Shown: positions 17,101 through 29,262 of the stretch, piece by piece | Layout: each line of letters opens with the position of its first letter | Numbering within the stretch: position 1 is the stretch's first letter | Assembly: GCA_030837195.1 (NCBI GenBank) | Contig: JAUPKZ010000003.1 | Location: 1 to 42,242 of the forward strand | DNA: 42,242 nt | Direction: 5' to 3' | Origin: Campylobacterota bacterium | GTDB taxonomy: Bacteria; Campylobacterota; Campylobacteria; Campylobacterales; Sulfurimonadaceae | The notes under the pieces: model-generated | What the model was told of the DNA's origin: nothing | The model's input: only the letters and a program-made list of their open reading frames with translations | The model's database searches: none | Translations under genes and position numbers: made by a program

Positions 17101-19266
17101 TTATGCTCTGCTTAAAGAAATTTTATTTCCCTTAAATTCTATTATTTCAACATCTATTTTATCGCCCTCTTTTAAGATGTCGCTTACTTTATCGACTCTT
17201 TGATCCGATAATTTTGATATATGTATAAGCCCATCCGTTCCATCAGGAAGTTCTATAAATGCTCCAAAATCAACTATCTTCTTTACAATTCCCGTATATC
17301 TATCACCCACTTTATAGTCAATCTTTGGAACTTTTGGAGCGTTTGCTATTCCTTCTATGTGCTCTCTAGCAGCCTTTACACCACTTTTGCTTTTTCCGGT
17401 TACCTTAACTTTACCCTCTTTTTTATCTATATCTATGGAAACTCCGAACTTTTCTATGATTTCACGGATTGTTTTTCCTGCCTGTCCTATAATGTCGCCT
17501 ATAAAACTTGGATCTATATGAAAAAAGTCCGTACTTGGAAGAACTCCGTCATTAAACTCTATCTCTCTTTGAGCTTCAAGCATAATATCTATAATATGGT
17601 TTCTTCCTGCTTTTGCCTGATATAGCGCCTCTTTTAGTATGTCCAAACTAATTCCGCCTAGTTTTATATCCATCTGCATAGCAGTAATTCCATCTTTTGA
17701 ACCTGCTACTTTAAAATCCATATCACCGTCATGATCTTCCAATCCCATAATATCCGAGAGTATGGCATATCTACCGCCATCACTAACAAGCCCCATAGCA
17801 ATTCCTGCAATAACATCGCTTGTAGGTAAATCGGCAGCCTTTAATGCCATATATCCGCCGCATACGGTTGCCATTGAGGAAGATCCGTTTGATTCTAGTA
17901 TCTCTGATACTATACGGACTGTTTGCCCATCTAAGTTAATGATAGGCTCTAGCGCTCTTTTTGCTAAGTTTCCATGCCCCAGCTCTCTTCTTTTTGTTCC
18001 CGTTATAGGAGAAGCCTCTCCGACGCTAAATCCAGGAAAGTTGTAGTGCACCATAAAATATTCGTTTTGAGAGCCATCATCCGTTAGATTTTCATACATC
18101 TGAGCATCTTTTGCTCCACCCATAGTAAGGACTACAAGCGCTTGCGTCTCTCCACGGGTAAAGAGACAAGATGAGTGAGCTTTTGGGAGCACATTTGTAC
18201 TAATAGAGATAGGTCTTATTTGGCTAAGTCCTCTGCCGTCTGCACGAATACGGCTATCTAATATCTGAGATCTTACCTGTTCTTTTTTTACAGCTTCTAT
18301 TGCTTCTTTTAACTCTAAAACATCCCAATCAGTTTTTATTGCTATGATTTTTTCTCTTATCTCTCTAAGAGCAGTTGATCTCTCAGTTTTTGCCATCTGA
18401 TTGATGCCGTTTTTGATCTCTTGTAAAAAGTTTTCTCTTACATAGGCAACCATCTCTTCACTAACTCTGCTTTCTCTACACTTAATTGGCTTTACAACCT
18501 TTTTAAACTCATTAAATGATGCCTCATATTTTACATTGTTTTGAAAAAGAAGCTTTTGAGTTTTTTCTAAGATTAAAACAAGTTCATCTTCATTGAGTGC
18601 ATTTGATGTATGTTTTGTTATGAGAGGAGCACTTAACATTGGGTCCATAAGAGGATCTAAAGGCACTGCGCTCTCAAACTCCTCAGTTCCCATACTTCTC
18701 ATCTCTATCATCAAAAGATCCTCTTTTGTTCCAGAGAGATATAGATCAAGTGAAGATGAAGCAAGCTGCGACATAGTAGGATTTAAAACAAGTTCTCCGT
18801 TTATTTTTGCTGCTCTTATAGCCGAAACGGAAGTATTAATATCTATATCGCTTACATAAAGAGCTGCCGAGGCAGCATTAAGAGCTAAACGCTGTAAATC
18901 CACCTCTTTGTCCGCACTAAATACCATTACCGTTATTTGTGTAGGATATCCATAGCCTTTTGGAAAAAGCGGGCGAAGAGAACGATCTACTATGCGAGAA
19001 GTTAAAGTCTCAAAATCGTTTGGCTTTGACTCTCTTTTGAAAAAACCTCCAGGGATTTTTCCTGCTGCGTAAGATTTTTCTATATACTGAACGGTTAGCG
19101 GGAGAAAATCATCATCTACTATCTGTGTATCATCAATAACGACCGTTGCAAGAAGCACAGTGTCTCCGCATTTAAGCCATGCTGCGCCATTTGACTGCCT
19201 TGCAACTTTACCAAAAGAGTACTCTTCTTTATAACCCTCTAAATCTATATTTACATCGTATTTCAT
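17101..19266 (-). CDS. pnp: Polyribonucleotide nucleotidyltransferase (PNPase)
   Basis: PNPase degrades RNA 3'-5' by phosphorolysis. The 721 residues contain two RNase PH-like domains separated by a helical linker, the second with GDTVLLATV/GETQALVVLTMGG and GRYAILSDIMGLEDHDGDMDFK, then a KH domain (GQAGKTIREIIEKFGVSIDI) and an S1 domain (GDRYTGIVKKIVDFGAFIELPDGTDG in two parts). All domains are intact. The start overlaps the phosphoribosyltransferase gene by 4 bases. Confidence 0.96.
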   Translation of the reverse strand: MKYDVNIDLEGYKEEYSFGKVARQSNGAAWLKCGDTVLLATVVIDDTQIVDDDFLPLTVQYIEKSYAAGKIPGGFFKRESKPNDFETLTSRIVDRSLRPLFPKGYGYPTQITVMVFSADKEVDLQRLALNAASAALYVSDIDINTSVSAIRAAKINGELVLNPTMSQLASSSLDLYLSGTKEDLLMIEMRSMGTEEFESAVPLDPLMDPMLSAPLITKHTSNALNEDELVLILEKTQKLLFQNNVKYEASFNEFKKVVKPIKCRESRVSEEMVAYVRENFLQEIKNGINQMAKTERSTALREIREKIIAIKTDWDVLELKEAIEAVKKEQVRSQILDSRIRADGRGLSQIRPISISTNVLPKAHSSCLFTRGETQALVVLTMGGAKDAQMYENLTDDGSQNEYFMVHYNFPGFSVGEASPITGTKRRELGHGNLAKRALEPIINLDGQTVRIVSEILESNGSSSMATVCGGYMALKAADLPTSDVIAGIAMGLVSDGGRYAILSDIMGLEDHDGDMDFKVAGSKDGITAMQMDIKLGGISLDILKEALYQAKAGRNHIIDIMLEAQREIEFNDGVLPSTDFFHIDPSFIGDIIGQAGKTIREIIEKFGVSIDIDKKEGKVKVTGKSKSGVKAAREHIEGIANAPKVPKIDYKVGDRYTGIVKKIVDFGAFIELPDGTDGLIHISKLSDQRVDKVSDILKEGDKIDVEIIEFKGNKISLSRA

Positions 19267-19919
19267 TCTTTTTCTCCCAATATTTTTTCTATTTTATCTT
19301 CATTTACTCTGTTTAACTCTTCATAATAGAGCTCTGTCTCTACATAATCATCTATCTCGTAGAGAAAAAATATATTATCTGCAAATGTCTCTAAGAGTTC
19401 TAAAACATCACTCGGTATAACTGGAACTGCTATATAGACGGCTTTTGGCTTCATTGCCATAACTGCTTTTAATGCCGTCATAAACTTCAATCCGGTTTCT
19501 GCGCCTTCATCGACTAGTAAAACCACCTGATTATACATTGATGCAAACGGTTTTCCTTTTCTATATTGATATACATAACTCAGAATTTTTTCTTCATGCT
19601 TTCTATGCGCTTCACCGTAAATATAATCATACTTGATCTCAAATGTCGAAACAAGTTTTTCATTTATAACTATCTCTTCGCTCTCACACACTCTGGCTAT
19701 TTCACATTCACTGTTATTTGGCGCTTTTATAGCTTCTGAAAAAAGAAAATCTAGCGCGTTTTTATGTTTTCCCTTTATGTAGTGTGCCAGTTCTAGTCCG
19801 CCTCTTGAAACTGCTACAAGCTTCCAGTTCTCTTCCTTTAGTTTTTGCATAGGTATAACTTCTGTTAGTCTTTTTGCGGCATCCTCGCGATCTTTTAGTA
19901 TGTGTTTATATTTTTTCAT
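19263..19919 (-). CDS. Phosphoribosyltransferase-domain protein
   Basis: A 218-residue protein with the type I phosphoribosyltransferase fold: the PRPP-binding loop is VVLLVDEGAETGLKFMTAL (about 132-150), preceded by LVAVSRGGLELAHYI (34-48), and followed by a predicted purine/pyrimidine-binding-like KAVYIAVPVIP strand. The usual D-D/E-x-x-x-T-G signature reads DEGAETG. The substrate is unknown. In Campylobacterota this gene commonly lies between lptD and pnp; whether it acts in salvage or RNA turnover is not known to me. Confidence 0.8.
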   Translation of the reverse strand: MKKYKHILKDREDAAKRLTEVIPMQKLKEENWKLVAVSRGGLELAHYIKGKHKNALDFLFSEAIKAPNNSECEIARVCESEEIVINEKLVSTFEIKYDYIYGEAHRKHEEKILSYVYQYRKGKPFASMYNQVVLLVDEGAETGLKFMTALKAVMAMKPKAVYIAVPVIPSDVLELLETFADNIFFLYEIDDYVETELYYEELNRVNEDKIEKILGEKE

Positions 19920-19929
19920 ATATCACGCC

Positions 19930-22089
19930 CTAGTTATCACCAGGCAGTCTGTATGCAAATCCTGAATCTTTATTTTTTTGTGACATAATCGGTTTTAGCC
20001 TGATTGTAATATATATAATTCTGTCATAAATACTATCGGCTTCTCCAACTTGATAAAGCACGGGACGGTTATTTTCAACATATCTTAAACCAAAATCCCA
20101 ACATCTTTTTTGATATAAAAAGCCTATCTCAAACCCTTTTTTTTCTCCTCTCTCCAAGTCATAGTCATATTTAAACCCGTACGAATAGTGTTTATCGTAT
20201 CTATAATCTATTTTTGAGCGCATATATCTAATATCCGGCACGGTAGTTAAAAATTTTGTTTGATACATATGTGACAAACCGACAGTAAATATATCATTTG
20301 AGAAAGATATTTCGTTAAAATGCTTTGAAAATGCGCTCTCATCATAGTTATAAAACATATTATTATAAAAATTTAGACTCTCGGTAATCTGATAATCAAG
20401 CTCATTTTCAAGCTCGCCTGCTCCGCTGTTTAATCCCTCGTAAGAGATATTTTGCGCCAACCTATGGTAAATAATCTGTTTTCCTGAAACATCAAAGAGA
20501 TATTGTGAAAAGTAGAGTTGGAGATTTCTCTCTATCTCGTTAATATTGTAAAATTCACAAATCGGCTCAGACTGATGAAGTGCCTGAGAACAGTAGTCTT
20601 GCTGTTTGTCATAGTAGCCATCCTCCATCTCAGAACCTGAAAAAACATACTGCGCCCCGAAATCGAGCACATGTGTTACATCTTCAAAAGCACGAGTAAG
20701 CTGTGATGAAGCAGAAACCGTATGGTAGTTTCTTGCAAAAAGCCCATCTTCATACTCATCCGTTGGAGAAGGAATCTTCTCTTCTCCTTTAAATGTCGTA
20801 TGCTGCGCATAAAGATTTGCTTTATATGCGACCGTCATATAGTCATCAAAGAGTGAAGTTTGAAGTGTTATAGGTATATTTATATCTGTTTGAACGGCAC
20901 TTTTCCCGACATCCCTGTAGTAGTTATTGCTCTTAACATCAAAACTGTATAAAAGATGATCTTTTAAAAGCGTATCAAGATATCTATGATACTGAAGTGA
21001 AGGCAAATTTTGCAAAGTCTCTTCATTGCTCTCGTATCTTAAATCTTTATAGTACTTAAAGTAGGCACCGTAATAGTTGTCATCAGTATTGTAAAAAAGA
21101 TTTGCTCTTGAGATTATCTGCCACGCAGTTGCGTTTTTTGTGAGATCATTTGTCGATAGATTTATATAATCCACATCGTTCATATCGCTTATATCCATAT
21201 AAAGACCTGATTGACCACTTAAGCTTGTGCCAAACCAATCATTGATCACATCTCTATTGTCATATAGAAAATTAAACCCGTAATGTTCTTGATTTGCAAG
21301 CCCTTCTTCTAAAAAATAACCCAGTTTCTCTTTAAAATAACCGCCTGTTAAAGAGCCTTTAGATACATTGCTATCTACAAATCTAAAAGTAGAGTAAATT
21401 CCGGAACCTCTATTTGTTCTAATTTGCGGCTTTAATTCCAAATCCCACCAGTTTTGTTCTGCGATGTAGAGCGCTTGTTCATAGTAAAAACCCTCTTTTT
21501 CCGAGATTCCGACCATCGGAGGCAAAAGCCCCGTTCTTCTGGTAGTATCTAGCGAGTATCCGAAATAAGGCGTATAAAAAACAGGGATATCGTAGATATA
21601 AATTCGTGTATTGTAGAGGTTAAGCCACATAGTGTCGGTGTTATAGTCTGATGAAGTAAACTCCATTTTCCAAAGAGGATTGTTCGGGTCACATCCGCTT
21701 GTAACTCCTGAGATTATATCGACATCTACATCTTTAGCGCGCCCTTCATCACCGCTTAGCCATACATCTGCCGTTTGTTCGAGCATATAAAAAGGCTTAA
21801 AAACTCTCTCTTTTTGAGCTATATTCAATCTTGCATACTCTCCGAGCAACTTAATATTTGAACCTTGGTTTGCACGAATATTTCCAAAAAGCTCTAAGTT
21901 TGCCGTATTTCTATCATAGATAGCTTTTTTAGCATTGAGTATATAATCTCTGTAAATAACTACAACCTCTCCGTCTGCGACTACGACATTATTTTTCGTA
22001 TCCATCGAAGTTGCATATATCTCCACCTTATCGTCATTGCCAAATATTTGCATTGCAAACATACATAAAAATAGAAATAACTTAAGCAT
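19930..22089 (-). CDS. lptD: LPS-assembly outer-membrane protein LptD
   Basis: LptD with LptE inserts LPS into the outer leaflet. The signal peptide is MLKLFLFLCMFAMQIFG. The OstA/LptA-like jellyroll spans about 20-130 and the beta-barrel the rest, with the conserved FYTPYFGYSLDTTRRTGLLP at its start. Cysteines C133, C500, C511 and C663 could form the disulfides typical of LptD, though their spacing differs from E. coli. 719 residues. Overlaps the RDD gene by 8 bases. Confidence 0.93.
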   Translation of the reverse strand: MLKLFLFLCMFAMQIFGNDDKVEIYATSMDTKNNVVVADGEVVVIYRDYILNAKKAIYDRNTANLELFGNIRANQGSNIKLLGEYARLNIAQKERVFKPFYMLEQTADVWLSGDEGRAKDVDVDIISGVTSGCDPNNPLWKMEFTSSDYNTDTMWLNLYNTRIYIYDIPVFYTPYFGYSLDTTRRTGLLPPMVGISEKEGFYYEQALYIAEQNWWDLELKPQIRTNRGSGIYSTFRFVDSNVSKGSLTGGYFKEKLGYFLEEGLANQEHYGFNFLYDNRDVINDWFGTSLSGQSGLYMDISDMNDVDYINLSTNDLTKNATAWQIISRANLFYNTDDNYYGAYFKYYKDLRYESNEETLQNLPSLQYHRYLDTLLKDHLLYSFDVKSNNYYRDVGKSAVQTDINIPITLQTSLFDDYMTVAYKANLYAQHTTFKGEEKIPSPTDEYEDGLFARNYHTVSASSQLTRAFEDVTHVLDFGAQYVFSGSEMEDGYYDKQQDYCSQALHQSEPICEFYNINEIERNLQLYFSQYLFDVSGKQIIYHRLAQNISYEGLNSGAGELENELDYQITESLNFYNNMFYNYDESAFSKHFNEISFSNDIFTVGLSHMYQTKFLTTVPDIRYMRSKIDYRYDKHYSYGFKYDYDLERGEKKGFEIGFLYQKRCWDFGLRYVENNRPVLYQVGEADSIYDRIIYITIRLKPIMSQKNKDSGFAYRLPGDN

Positions 22090-22531
22090 CTACAACCAAT
22101 GTTTTGGCACTTTTGTCATGCCAAGTCTGTCTTAATAAATCCATAGTACCCCACACAAATCCAAGATAAAAAAGCATTTCACTAACAACTCGAACAAAAG
22201 AACGATTAAGTGATACCAAAACATCCGGTTTTTGAAGTGTTTTTGTATCTATAACCCTTATTTTCATAATTATCTTACCGACCGTTGCGCCATACTGCAT
22301 AACAAAAAAAGCCTGATAGATGATTTTTACTGCCATATATTCCAATACAAACTGATTTGTAAGGACTATCATCTCTTCAACCGTCTTTGACTCCAAAAAA
22401 GAGTCTCCCAGCGAGAGGATTAGAAGAAGCGATAGCAACATTTCATCTATAAAAAAAGCCATTCCTCTTTTTTTTATTGATGATAGCTTCATCCCCTCTC
22501 TGTCTAAAGTGCTAAGTATATTTTGATGCAC
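22082..22531 (-). CDS. RDD-family membrane protein
   Basis: A small membrane protein with two to three hydrophobic segments (about MLLSLLLILSLGDSF, MAVKIIYQAFFVMQ, VVSEMLFYLGFVWG), the charged RDD-like start (KKRGMAFFIDEML) and the conserved GATVGKIIMKIRVID segment. RDD proteins are poorly characterised. The frame reads back to 22648 through the purD end; I start at a GTG (22531) after purD, giving 149 residues; an ATG at 22492 is the alternative. Between purD and lptD as in Campylobacter. Confidence 0.75.
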   Translation of the reverse strand: MHQNILSTLDREGMKLSSIKKRGMAFFIDEMLLSLLLILSLGDSFLESKTVEEMIVLTNQFVLEYMAVKIIYQAFFVMQYGATVGKIIMKIRVIDTKTLQKPDVLVSLNRSFVRVVSEMLFYLGFVWGTMDLLRQTWHDKSAKTLVVDA

Positions 22532-22541
22532 AATCTCTCTC

Positions 22542-23807
22542 TTATAAAGCTTGATAAGCAATATCTGTACGGAGTTTTTTGCCTGCAAAGTGAACTTGAC
22601 CGCATCTAAGGTAGGCTCTGTCTCTTGCCTCTTTAATTGTGTCTCCAACTCCTACGCACACCAAAACTCTTCCGCCATCGGCATAAAGGAGACCGTCTAT
22701 CAAACTCACACCTGCATATGAAATATGTGTATATTTTTCAATCTCTTCATGATAAACATTATCTAAGATGATTTCTGCCGGCGTTGAGTTGCTATAAGGA
22801 TAGTTAGCACTTGCCATCACGACACCCACTGCGTACTGTTTGGAGAACTCTACTTTTATCTCGCTGAGTCTTTTTGTAGCGGCTTTATAAAACATATCGC
22901 TAACGCTTGAAGTCATAAGCGGCATAAGTATCTCACATTCAGGATCTCCAAAGCGCACATTAAACTCCAGTGTATATGGTTCACCCTTTACAACCATTAT
23001 CCCTATGAAAAGCACACCCTCAAACGGAGCATTCTCTTTTTTCATTCCATCTAGCGTAGGGCGGATGATCCTCTCTCTTACCTTTTGATAAAGCTCATAA
23101 TCAACAAGCGGGGTAGGAGCATAAGCGCCCATTCCACCGGTATTTGGTCCTTCATCGTTGTTTAGAAGTCTTTTATGGTCTTGAGCTGCCGGCAAAAGAA
23201 TATAGTCTTCCCCGTCACAAACTGCAAACATAGAGAGTTCATACCCGTCTAAAAACTCTTCTACGACAACTTTTCGCCCTGCATCGCCAAAGCTTTTTCC
23301 GCTTAACATCTCAGAAATTGCTTTTTTTGCTTCATCGTGTGTTTTTGCAATTATTACACCCTTGCCGCCGCACAATCCGTCTGCTTTGACTACTATAGGC
23401 GTAGTTAGGGTATTTGTAAATCTAAAAGCGTCTTCTATGGAAGCCGTCTCTATGTACGCGGCAGTCGGAATATTATACTTTGCCAAAAAGTTTTTCATAT
23501 ATACTTTTGAGCCCTCAAGCTGCGCTGCAGCCTTGCTAGGACCAAATATAACAAGCCCCTTAGCCTTAAAAATATCTACGACTCCATCCACTAGAGGTCC
23601 CTCAGGACCTACGATAGTCAAATCGATGTTATTCTCTTTTGCATATTCTGCCAATTTGTTATAATCTTTAATGTTAAGATTTGTTCCCAAAGAGCTTGTT
23701 GCACCGTTTCCGGGCATAAAAAAGAGTTCATGAACTTCTTGCTCTTTTGATATCGCACGAGCTATAGAGTACTCTCTTGCTCCGTTGCCTAAAATTAAAA
23801 TTTTCAT
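22542..23807 (-). CDS. purD: Phosphoribosylamine-glycine ligase (GAR synthetase)
   Basis: PurD ligates glycine to phosphoribosylamine in purine synthesis. An ATP-grasp enzyme of 421 residues: [19 protein letters not shown] at the start, [59 protein letters not shown] in two blocks, and [12 protein letters not shown] start at 23807, preceded by GGAG, rather than the ATG at 23828. The gene lies about 90 bases downstream of the end of the predicted structured RNA. Confidence 0.96.
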   Translation of the reverse strand: MKILILGNGAREYSIARAISKEQEVHELFFMPGNGATSSLGTNLNIKDYNKLAEYAKENNIDLTIVGPEGPLVDGVVDIFKAKGLVIFGPSKAAAQLEGSKVYMKNFLAKYNIPTAAYIETASIEDAFRFTNTLTTPIVVKADGLCGGKGVIIAKTHDEAKKAISEMLSGKSFGDAGRKVVVEEFLDGYELSMFAVCDGEDYILLPAAQDHKRLLNNDEGPNTGGMGAYAPTPLVDYELYQKVRERIIRPTLDGMKKENAPFEGVLFIGIMVVKGEPYTLEFNVRFGDPECEILMPLMTSSVSDMFYKAATKRLSEIKVEFSKQYAVGVVMASANYPYSNSTPAEIILDNVYHEEIEKYTHISYAGVSLIDGLLYADGGRVLVCVGVGDTIKEARDRAYLRCGQVHFAGKKLRTDIAYQAL

Positions 23808-23898
23808 AAAAAACTCCAAATAGTTCAAATAATTTTCAATGCTACATTTTGCTAGATTATATCATATTGTAGGTTAAATTGGTTTATAGATTGCAGAT

Positions 23899-24096
23899 AA
23901 AAAAGGTCCCGAGTAGCCGTCTCGCGTTTGGCTTGGTTCTAAAAGCCGTATTTGGGCGAAGAGAGGATTTTCTAACGGCGGCAAAATCTCGGCAGAGTCA
24001 ACATACCTCAAACGATAACACCGACACACGAAAGCCCTACTAGTTCGCTATTTTAAAATGTAGAACCCTCATAGGCGATATTTCGAACTACCCAGA
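23899..24096 (-). ncRNA. Structured RNA, candidate 6S RNA (ssrS)
   Basis: About 197 nt on the minus strand between hemD and purD with no reading frame, its own TATAAT (24102-24107) and a U6 end (23904-23899). The ends pair in a 10-bp stem (24097-24088 with 23916-23907, three G-U), then comes an internal bubble, then GGUUCUA (24067-24061) with UAGAACC (23941-23935), and an apical region with two further hairpins. A closed rod with a central bubble, about 190 nt, upstream of a purine gene is the pattern of 6S RNA. It matches no tmRNA, SRP or RNase P motif I know. Identity is inference. Confidence 0.5.
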
Positions 24097-24101
24097 ATAT
24101 C

Positions 24102-24107
24102 ATTATA
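24102..24107 (-). promoter_or_regulatory. Promoter -10 box of the purD-upstream RNA
   Basis: A perfect TATAAT, preceded by AATTTTG, lies 6-8 bases before the 5' arm of the closing stem of the predicted RNA. That spacing places the start site at about 24094-24096, so the RNA begins exactly at its terminal stem. Confidence 0.6.
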
Positions 24108-24144
24108 CAAAATTTTTATCTGCTTTGTAAATAAAAATTTAGAA

Positions 24145-24780
24145 CTACTCTGCCAATGCAGCCTCTACACAGCTCTCTATCGATGTGTTTTGGCTAATTT
24201 CATATTTTACGCCATTTGGCAAAGATGCTGCGGTTGTTGTGCCTATGACTATCACTTTTGCATTCGGATGTATTGTGTTATTTTTTAAAAAACACTCTAT
24301 GGATGATGGGGAGGTGAAGATAAGCGTAGAATCATCATCTACTCTTACGCTCAAAATCTCTTGTGAACACTCACTCACATAAAGAGTAGCCTCATCTATG
24401 AGATATCCTGCTTCCTTGCTTCTTTGAACAAAATCAGAAGCGATAAACTCGGCTCTTAAGTAAAGCCATCGTGTCTCTTTTGAAAACTCTCGTATATTTT
24501 TTATAAGATTATCGCCATATCCATCGCCCGTAGCCAAAATCTTGCCACCAAAACTTTGATATTCATTCGATGTTTTTGTAGATACGCAGAGTGCGGGAGT
24601 ATCGATAAAATCTTTTTTATCATACTGTTCTAACGCTTTTATAGTCTGTTTTGAAGTAATTATAAGATAGTCATATTTTGAAAAATCGATGTCAGGCTTT
24701 AAAAACCTGACATCCAACGATTTTATATTGATGGCATGCTCACTTTTGGAAGTGGCAAAAAGATATATTTTTTTTGACAT
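24145..24780 (-). CDS. hemD: Uroporphyrinogen-III synthase
   Basis: HemD cyclises hydroxymethylbilane to uroporphyrinogen III on the haem pathway. The family is very diverged; the support here is overall pattern: 211 residues, two alpha/beta lobes, YLIITSKQTIKALE, LATGDGYGDNL, DDSTLIFTSPSSIECFL and AKVIVIGTTTAASLPNG, the last two being the usual HemD C-terminal signatures. The position 12 bases downstream of guaA matches Campylobacter. Confidence 0.85.
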   Translation of the reverse strand: MSKKIYLFATSKSEHAINIKSLDVRFLKPDIDFSKYDYLIITSKQTIKALEQYDKKDFIDTPALCVSTKTSNEYQSFGGKILATGDGYGDNLIKNIREFSKETRWLYLRAEFIASDFVQRSKEAGYLIDEATLYVSECSQEILSVRVDDDSTLIFTSPSSIECFLKNNTIHPNAKVIVIGTTTAASLPNGVKYEISQNTSIESCVEAALAE

Positions 24781-24792
24781 AAATATTCTATA

Positions 24793-26343
24793 TTATTCCC
24801 ATTCAATTGTTGCCGGCGGCTTTGAAGATATATCGTAAACTACACGATTGATACCGTCAACTTCATTGATGATTCTTCTGCTGATGCGCTCTAAGAGGTC
24901 ATGCGGAAGGTGTGCAAATGTTGCGGTCATCCCATCAACTGCTTCAACAACTCTTACACAAACTGTATTGTCATAGGTGCGATTGTCACCCATTACGCCG
25001 ACCGATTTTACATTAAGCAGAACTGCAAACGCTTGCCAAGTTTTTGCGTAGTAGCCGCTTGCTTTTAACTCATCAAGCAAGATAACATCCGCTTCTCTAA
25101 GAAGTGTTAAGTCCGCTTCGTTGACATCACCCATGATTCGGATAGCAAGTCCCGGACCCGGGAAAGGATGACGGTTTATCATAGACTCCGGAAGTCCAAG
25201 CTCTAAACCGATTTTACGCACCTCGTCTTTAAATAGTTCTCTAAGCGGTTCAATCAGTTCAAAATCCATCCAATCAGGCAATCCCCCGACATTGTGGTGA
25301 GATTTTATAACCTCTGATGGGCCGTTTACAGAAACAGACTCTATAACATCCGGGTAGAGCGTACCTTGAGCCAAAAACTTGATGCCGTCATGCTTTTTAG
25401 CCTCTTTCTCAAACTCTTCTATAAATGTATGCCCGATAATTTTTCGTTTTTTCTCAGGATCTTTTACACCTGCAAGTTTGCTTAAAAAGCTCTCTCTTGC
25501 ATCTACAACGACTAAAGGTACTTTTAGATTGATTTTGAAAACTTCCTCAACCTGTTCTCTCTCGCCTTTTCTAAGCAGTCCGTTGTCAACAAAAACAGGA
25601 ACAAGCTGGTCACCGATTGCTTCATAAAGCATAGCGGCAACTACTGAGCTATCTACTCCGCCGCTTAGTCCGCAAAGGACTTTTCCGCTTCCCACTTTTT
25701 GACGAATAATCTTAATCTGCTCTTTTAAGAAGTGCTCCATCTTCCACTTCTCTGTAACTCCGCAAATATTTCTTGCAAAGTTGCGAAGCATCAAATAGCC
25801 CTCTTCGGAGTGTTGCACCTCTGGATGGTACTGCATCGCATAGATGCGTCTTTTCTCATCTGCAATTGCAGCATATGGGGAGTTTGCAGAAGTGGCAATC
25901 GGAGAAAACCCTTCAGGAAGCACATCCACCTTGTCGCTATGGCTCATCCAAACAATTCGCCCATCATCACAATCTTTTAAAAGAGGTGAACAATCGTTCT
26001 CATAGTTATTTATGGTTAGCTCAGCCTTGCCGTACTCATGGTGATTTGAACGAACTACACTACCGCCAAAATCTACTGCAATTCTTTGCATGCCGTAGCA
26101 TATTCCAAGAACTGGAATCCCCATTTGATAAACGCCTTGATCCACTGTATATGCATCCTTGTTGTAAACGGAAGATGGACCACCGCTTAAGATAACACCT
26201 TTTGGATTTTTTGCCTTTATATTTTCTACTTTTGTATGATAAGGAAGAATTTCGCAATAAATCTTATCTTCTCGCAAACGGCGAGCAATAAGTTGCGTAT
26301 ATTGCGACCCAAAATCTAAAACTATAATACTAACTTCTGTCAT
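24793..26343 (-). CDS. guaA: GMP synthase (glutamine-hydrolysing)
   Basis: GuaA converts XMP to GMP using glutamine. An N-terminal class I amidotransferase domain carries Cys82 (GICYGMQ), His173 and Glu175 ([10 protein letters not shown]); the ATP pyrophosphatase domain carries SGGVDSS (227-233); the C-terminal dimerisation domain ends in [11 protein letters not shown]. 516 residues, normal. First gene of a probable guaA-hemD unit and, with purD nearby, part of a purine neighbourhood. Confidence 0.97.
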   Translation of the reverse strand: MTEVSIIVLDFGSQYTQLIARRLREDKIYCEILPYHTKVENIKAKNPKGVILSGGPSSVYNKDAYTVDQGVYQMGIPVLGICYGMQRIAVDFGGSVVRSNHHEYGKAELTINNYENDCSPLLKDCDDGRIVWMSHSDKVDVLPEGFSPIATSANSPYAAIADEKRRIYAMQYHPEVQHSEEGYLMLRNFARNICGVTEKWKMEHFLKEQIKIIRQKVGSGKVLCGLSGGVDSSVVAAMLYEAIGDQLVPVFVDNGLLRKGEREQVEEVFKINLKVPLVVVDARESFLSKLAGVKDPEKKRKIIGHTFIEEFEKEAKKHDGIKFLAQGTLYPDVIESVSVNGPSEVIKSHHNVGGLPDWMDFELIEPLRELFKDEVRKIGLELGLPESMINRHPFPGPGLAIRIMGDVNEADLTLLREADVILLDELKASGYYAKTWQAFAVLLNVKSVGVMGDNRTYDNTVCVRVVEAVDGMTATFAHLPHDLLERISRRIINEVDGINRVVYDISSKPPATIEWE

Positions 26344-26435
26344 TTTAAATACCTTTTATGAGTCTATAATAATTTTAAGAGGGGTTTTGAGGATTTGTAC
26401 CCTTTCTCATTTTTGAAAGGATACAATAATAAAGA

Positions 26436-27810
26436 TTAATGTTTAATGTATAGACCTAAAATATGGTACTGAACATACCATATAGCAAGTGAAGCAAAAT
26501 AGCCGACTAAAATAGTCCAAGCATATCTCATATGTGAGCCAAATGTATAAATACCCGGCAATTTACCCATAACGCCTACTCCCGCAGCCGAACCAAATGA
26601 GATAAGCGAGCCGCCTATACCGGCAGTCATAGTAACTAACATCCACTGCTCTATACCCATCTCTGGATTTGCTTTTAATATTGCCGACATAACGGGAACA
26701 TTGTCCACGATAGCAGAGAGGAAACCTACACCGATATTTGACCAAGTAGGACCAAGAACAGATGGGTCATACACCACTGCCGCAAGGCTTAGCCAACCGA
26801 CAAAGTAAAGTGCGCCAACTGCCGCTAAGATACCGAAGAAAAAGAGAAGCGTATTGTTCTCAATCTTTGCGATAGAGTGGAAAATGTTAAAATGGCTATT
26901 ATGTACTTTTTTGAGTCTATATGCATAAAGCTTCAGAAGAGACAAACCAAAAAGCATTCCCCACATTGCAGGTATATGAAGCACTTGATGCGATAAAACC
27001 GCACAAACTATAGTAAACACGCCAAGTCCTATGACAACATTTGCACCGTGCATCATTTCCGGCTTCGTCTCGGTTGTAGCATCAAAATGCGGAGTCTCTT
27101 CAGGCACAAAACGGCTTAATAAAAATGAAGTTACAAGGAAGCCTCCAATAGCAGCAGGGAAAAGAAACAAGAAGTCAACAAACTCGCCTTTGCCTGCCGC
27201 CCAAGCCATAAGGGTAGTTATATCTCCAAAGGGACTCCAAGCACCGCCCGCATTTGCGGCAACAACGATATTTATCGCACCAGGAACCAAAAACGATGCT
27301 TTTTGGCGGTCTATGGTAATTAGTACCGTAGAGAGGATAAGTGCCGTAGTAAGGTTATCTGCTACGGGAGATATGAAAAACGCCAAAAGTCCCGTTGCCC
27401 AAAAGAGCTTTCTATAACTATACCCTTTTGATACAAGATTGTACTTGAGCCTGTCAAAAATACCCATGTGTATCATAGACTCTATATATGTCATAGCGAC
27501 AAACAAGAAGAAGAAAATTTCGGATATCTCTAGTATAATATGTTGAACTTGCGTATGAACCAAATCCATATTTAAATCATTAACGGCATAATAGATTGCT
27601 ACGAGTATAAACAAAAAAGTACCCGTAAATAGTGCAGGTTTTGCCTTGTCTATGTGGTATTTTTCCTCAGCGGCAACAAAATAGTACCCCACTACAAAAA
27701 TAATAAGAGAAGCAAAACCAACCCATGTCATCGTCAAATCCGGAGCCGCTTCACTGCTCCCCCCAGAACTTGCAAAAGCAAGGCTAAAGCCAAACATCAA
27801 TATCAACAGC

Positions 27811-27818
<8 letters not shown>
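26436..27818 (-). CDS. nhaD: NhaD-family sodium/proton antiporter
   Basis: A 460-residue integral membrane protein of the ion-transporter superfamily, with about 12 hydrophobic helices after a signal-like N-terminus (IKLLILMFGFSLAFA). Typical NhaD blocks are ISPVADNLTTALILSTVL, VVAANAGGAWSPFGDITTLM and AIVDNVPVMSA. NhaD extrudes sodium (and lithium) in exchange for protons and is common in marine bacteria, which fits a marine host. I start at the second ATG (27818) because GGA lies 5 bases before it; it overlaps nadB by 8 bases. Confidence 0.9.

Positions 27819-29258
<1,440 letters not shown>

Positions 29259-29262
<4 letters not shown>

Noticed and set aside
23899-24096. tmRNA, SRP RNA or RNase P RNA as identity of the purD-upstream RNA
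   Set aside because: No tag-encoding frame or tRNA-like end for tmRNA, no GGUCAGG/GGAAG core of SRP RNA, and none of the conserved RNase P regions; the length is also wrong for RNase P.
25773-26195. 140-codon plus-strand open frame antisense to guaA
   Set aside because: guaA has every catalytic motif on the other strand; this frame has no homology I recognise and is rich in residues typical of antisense reading.
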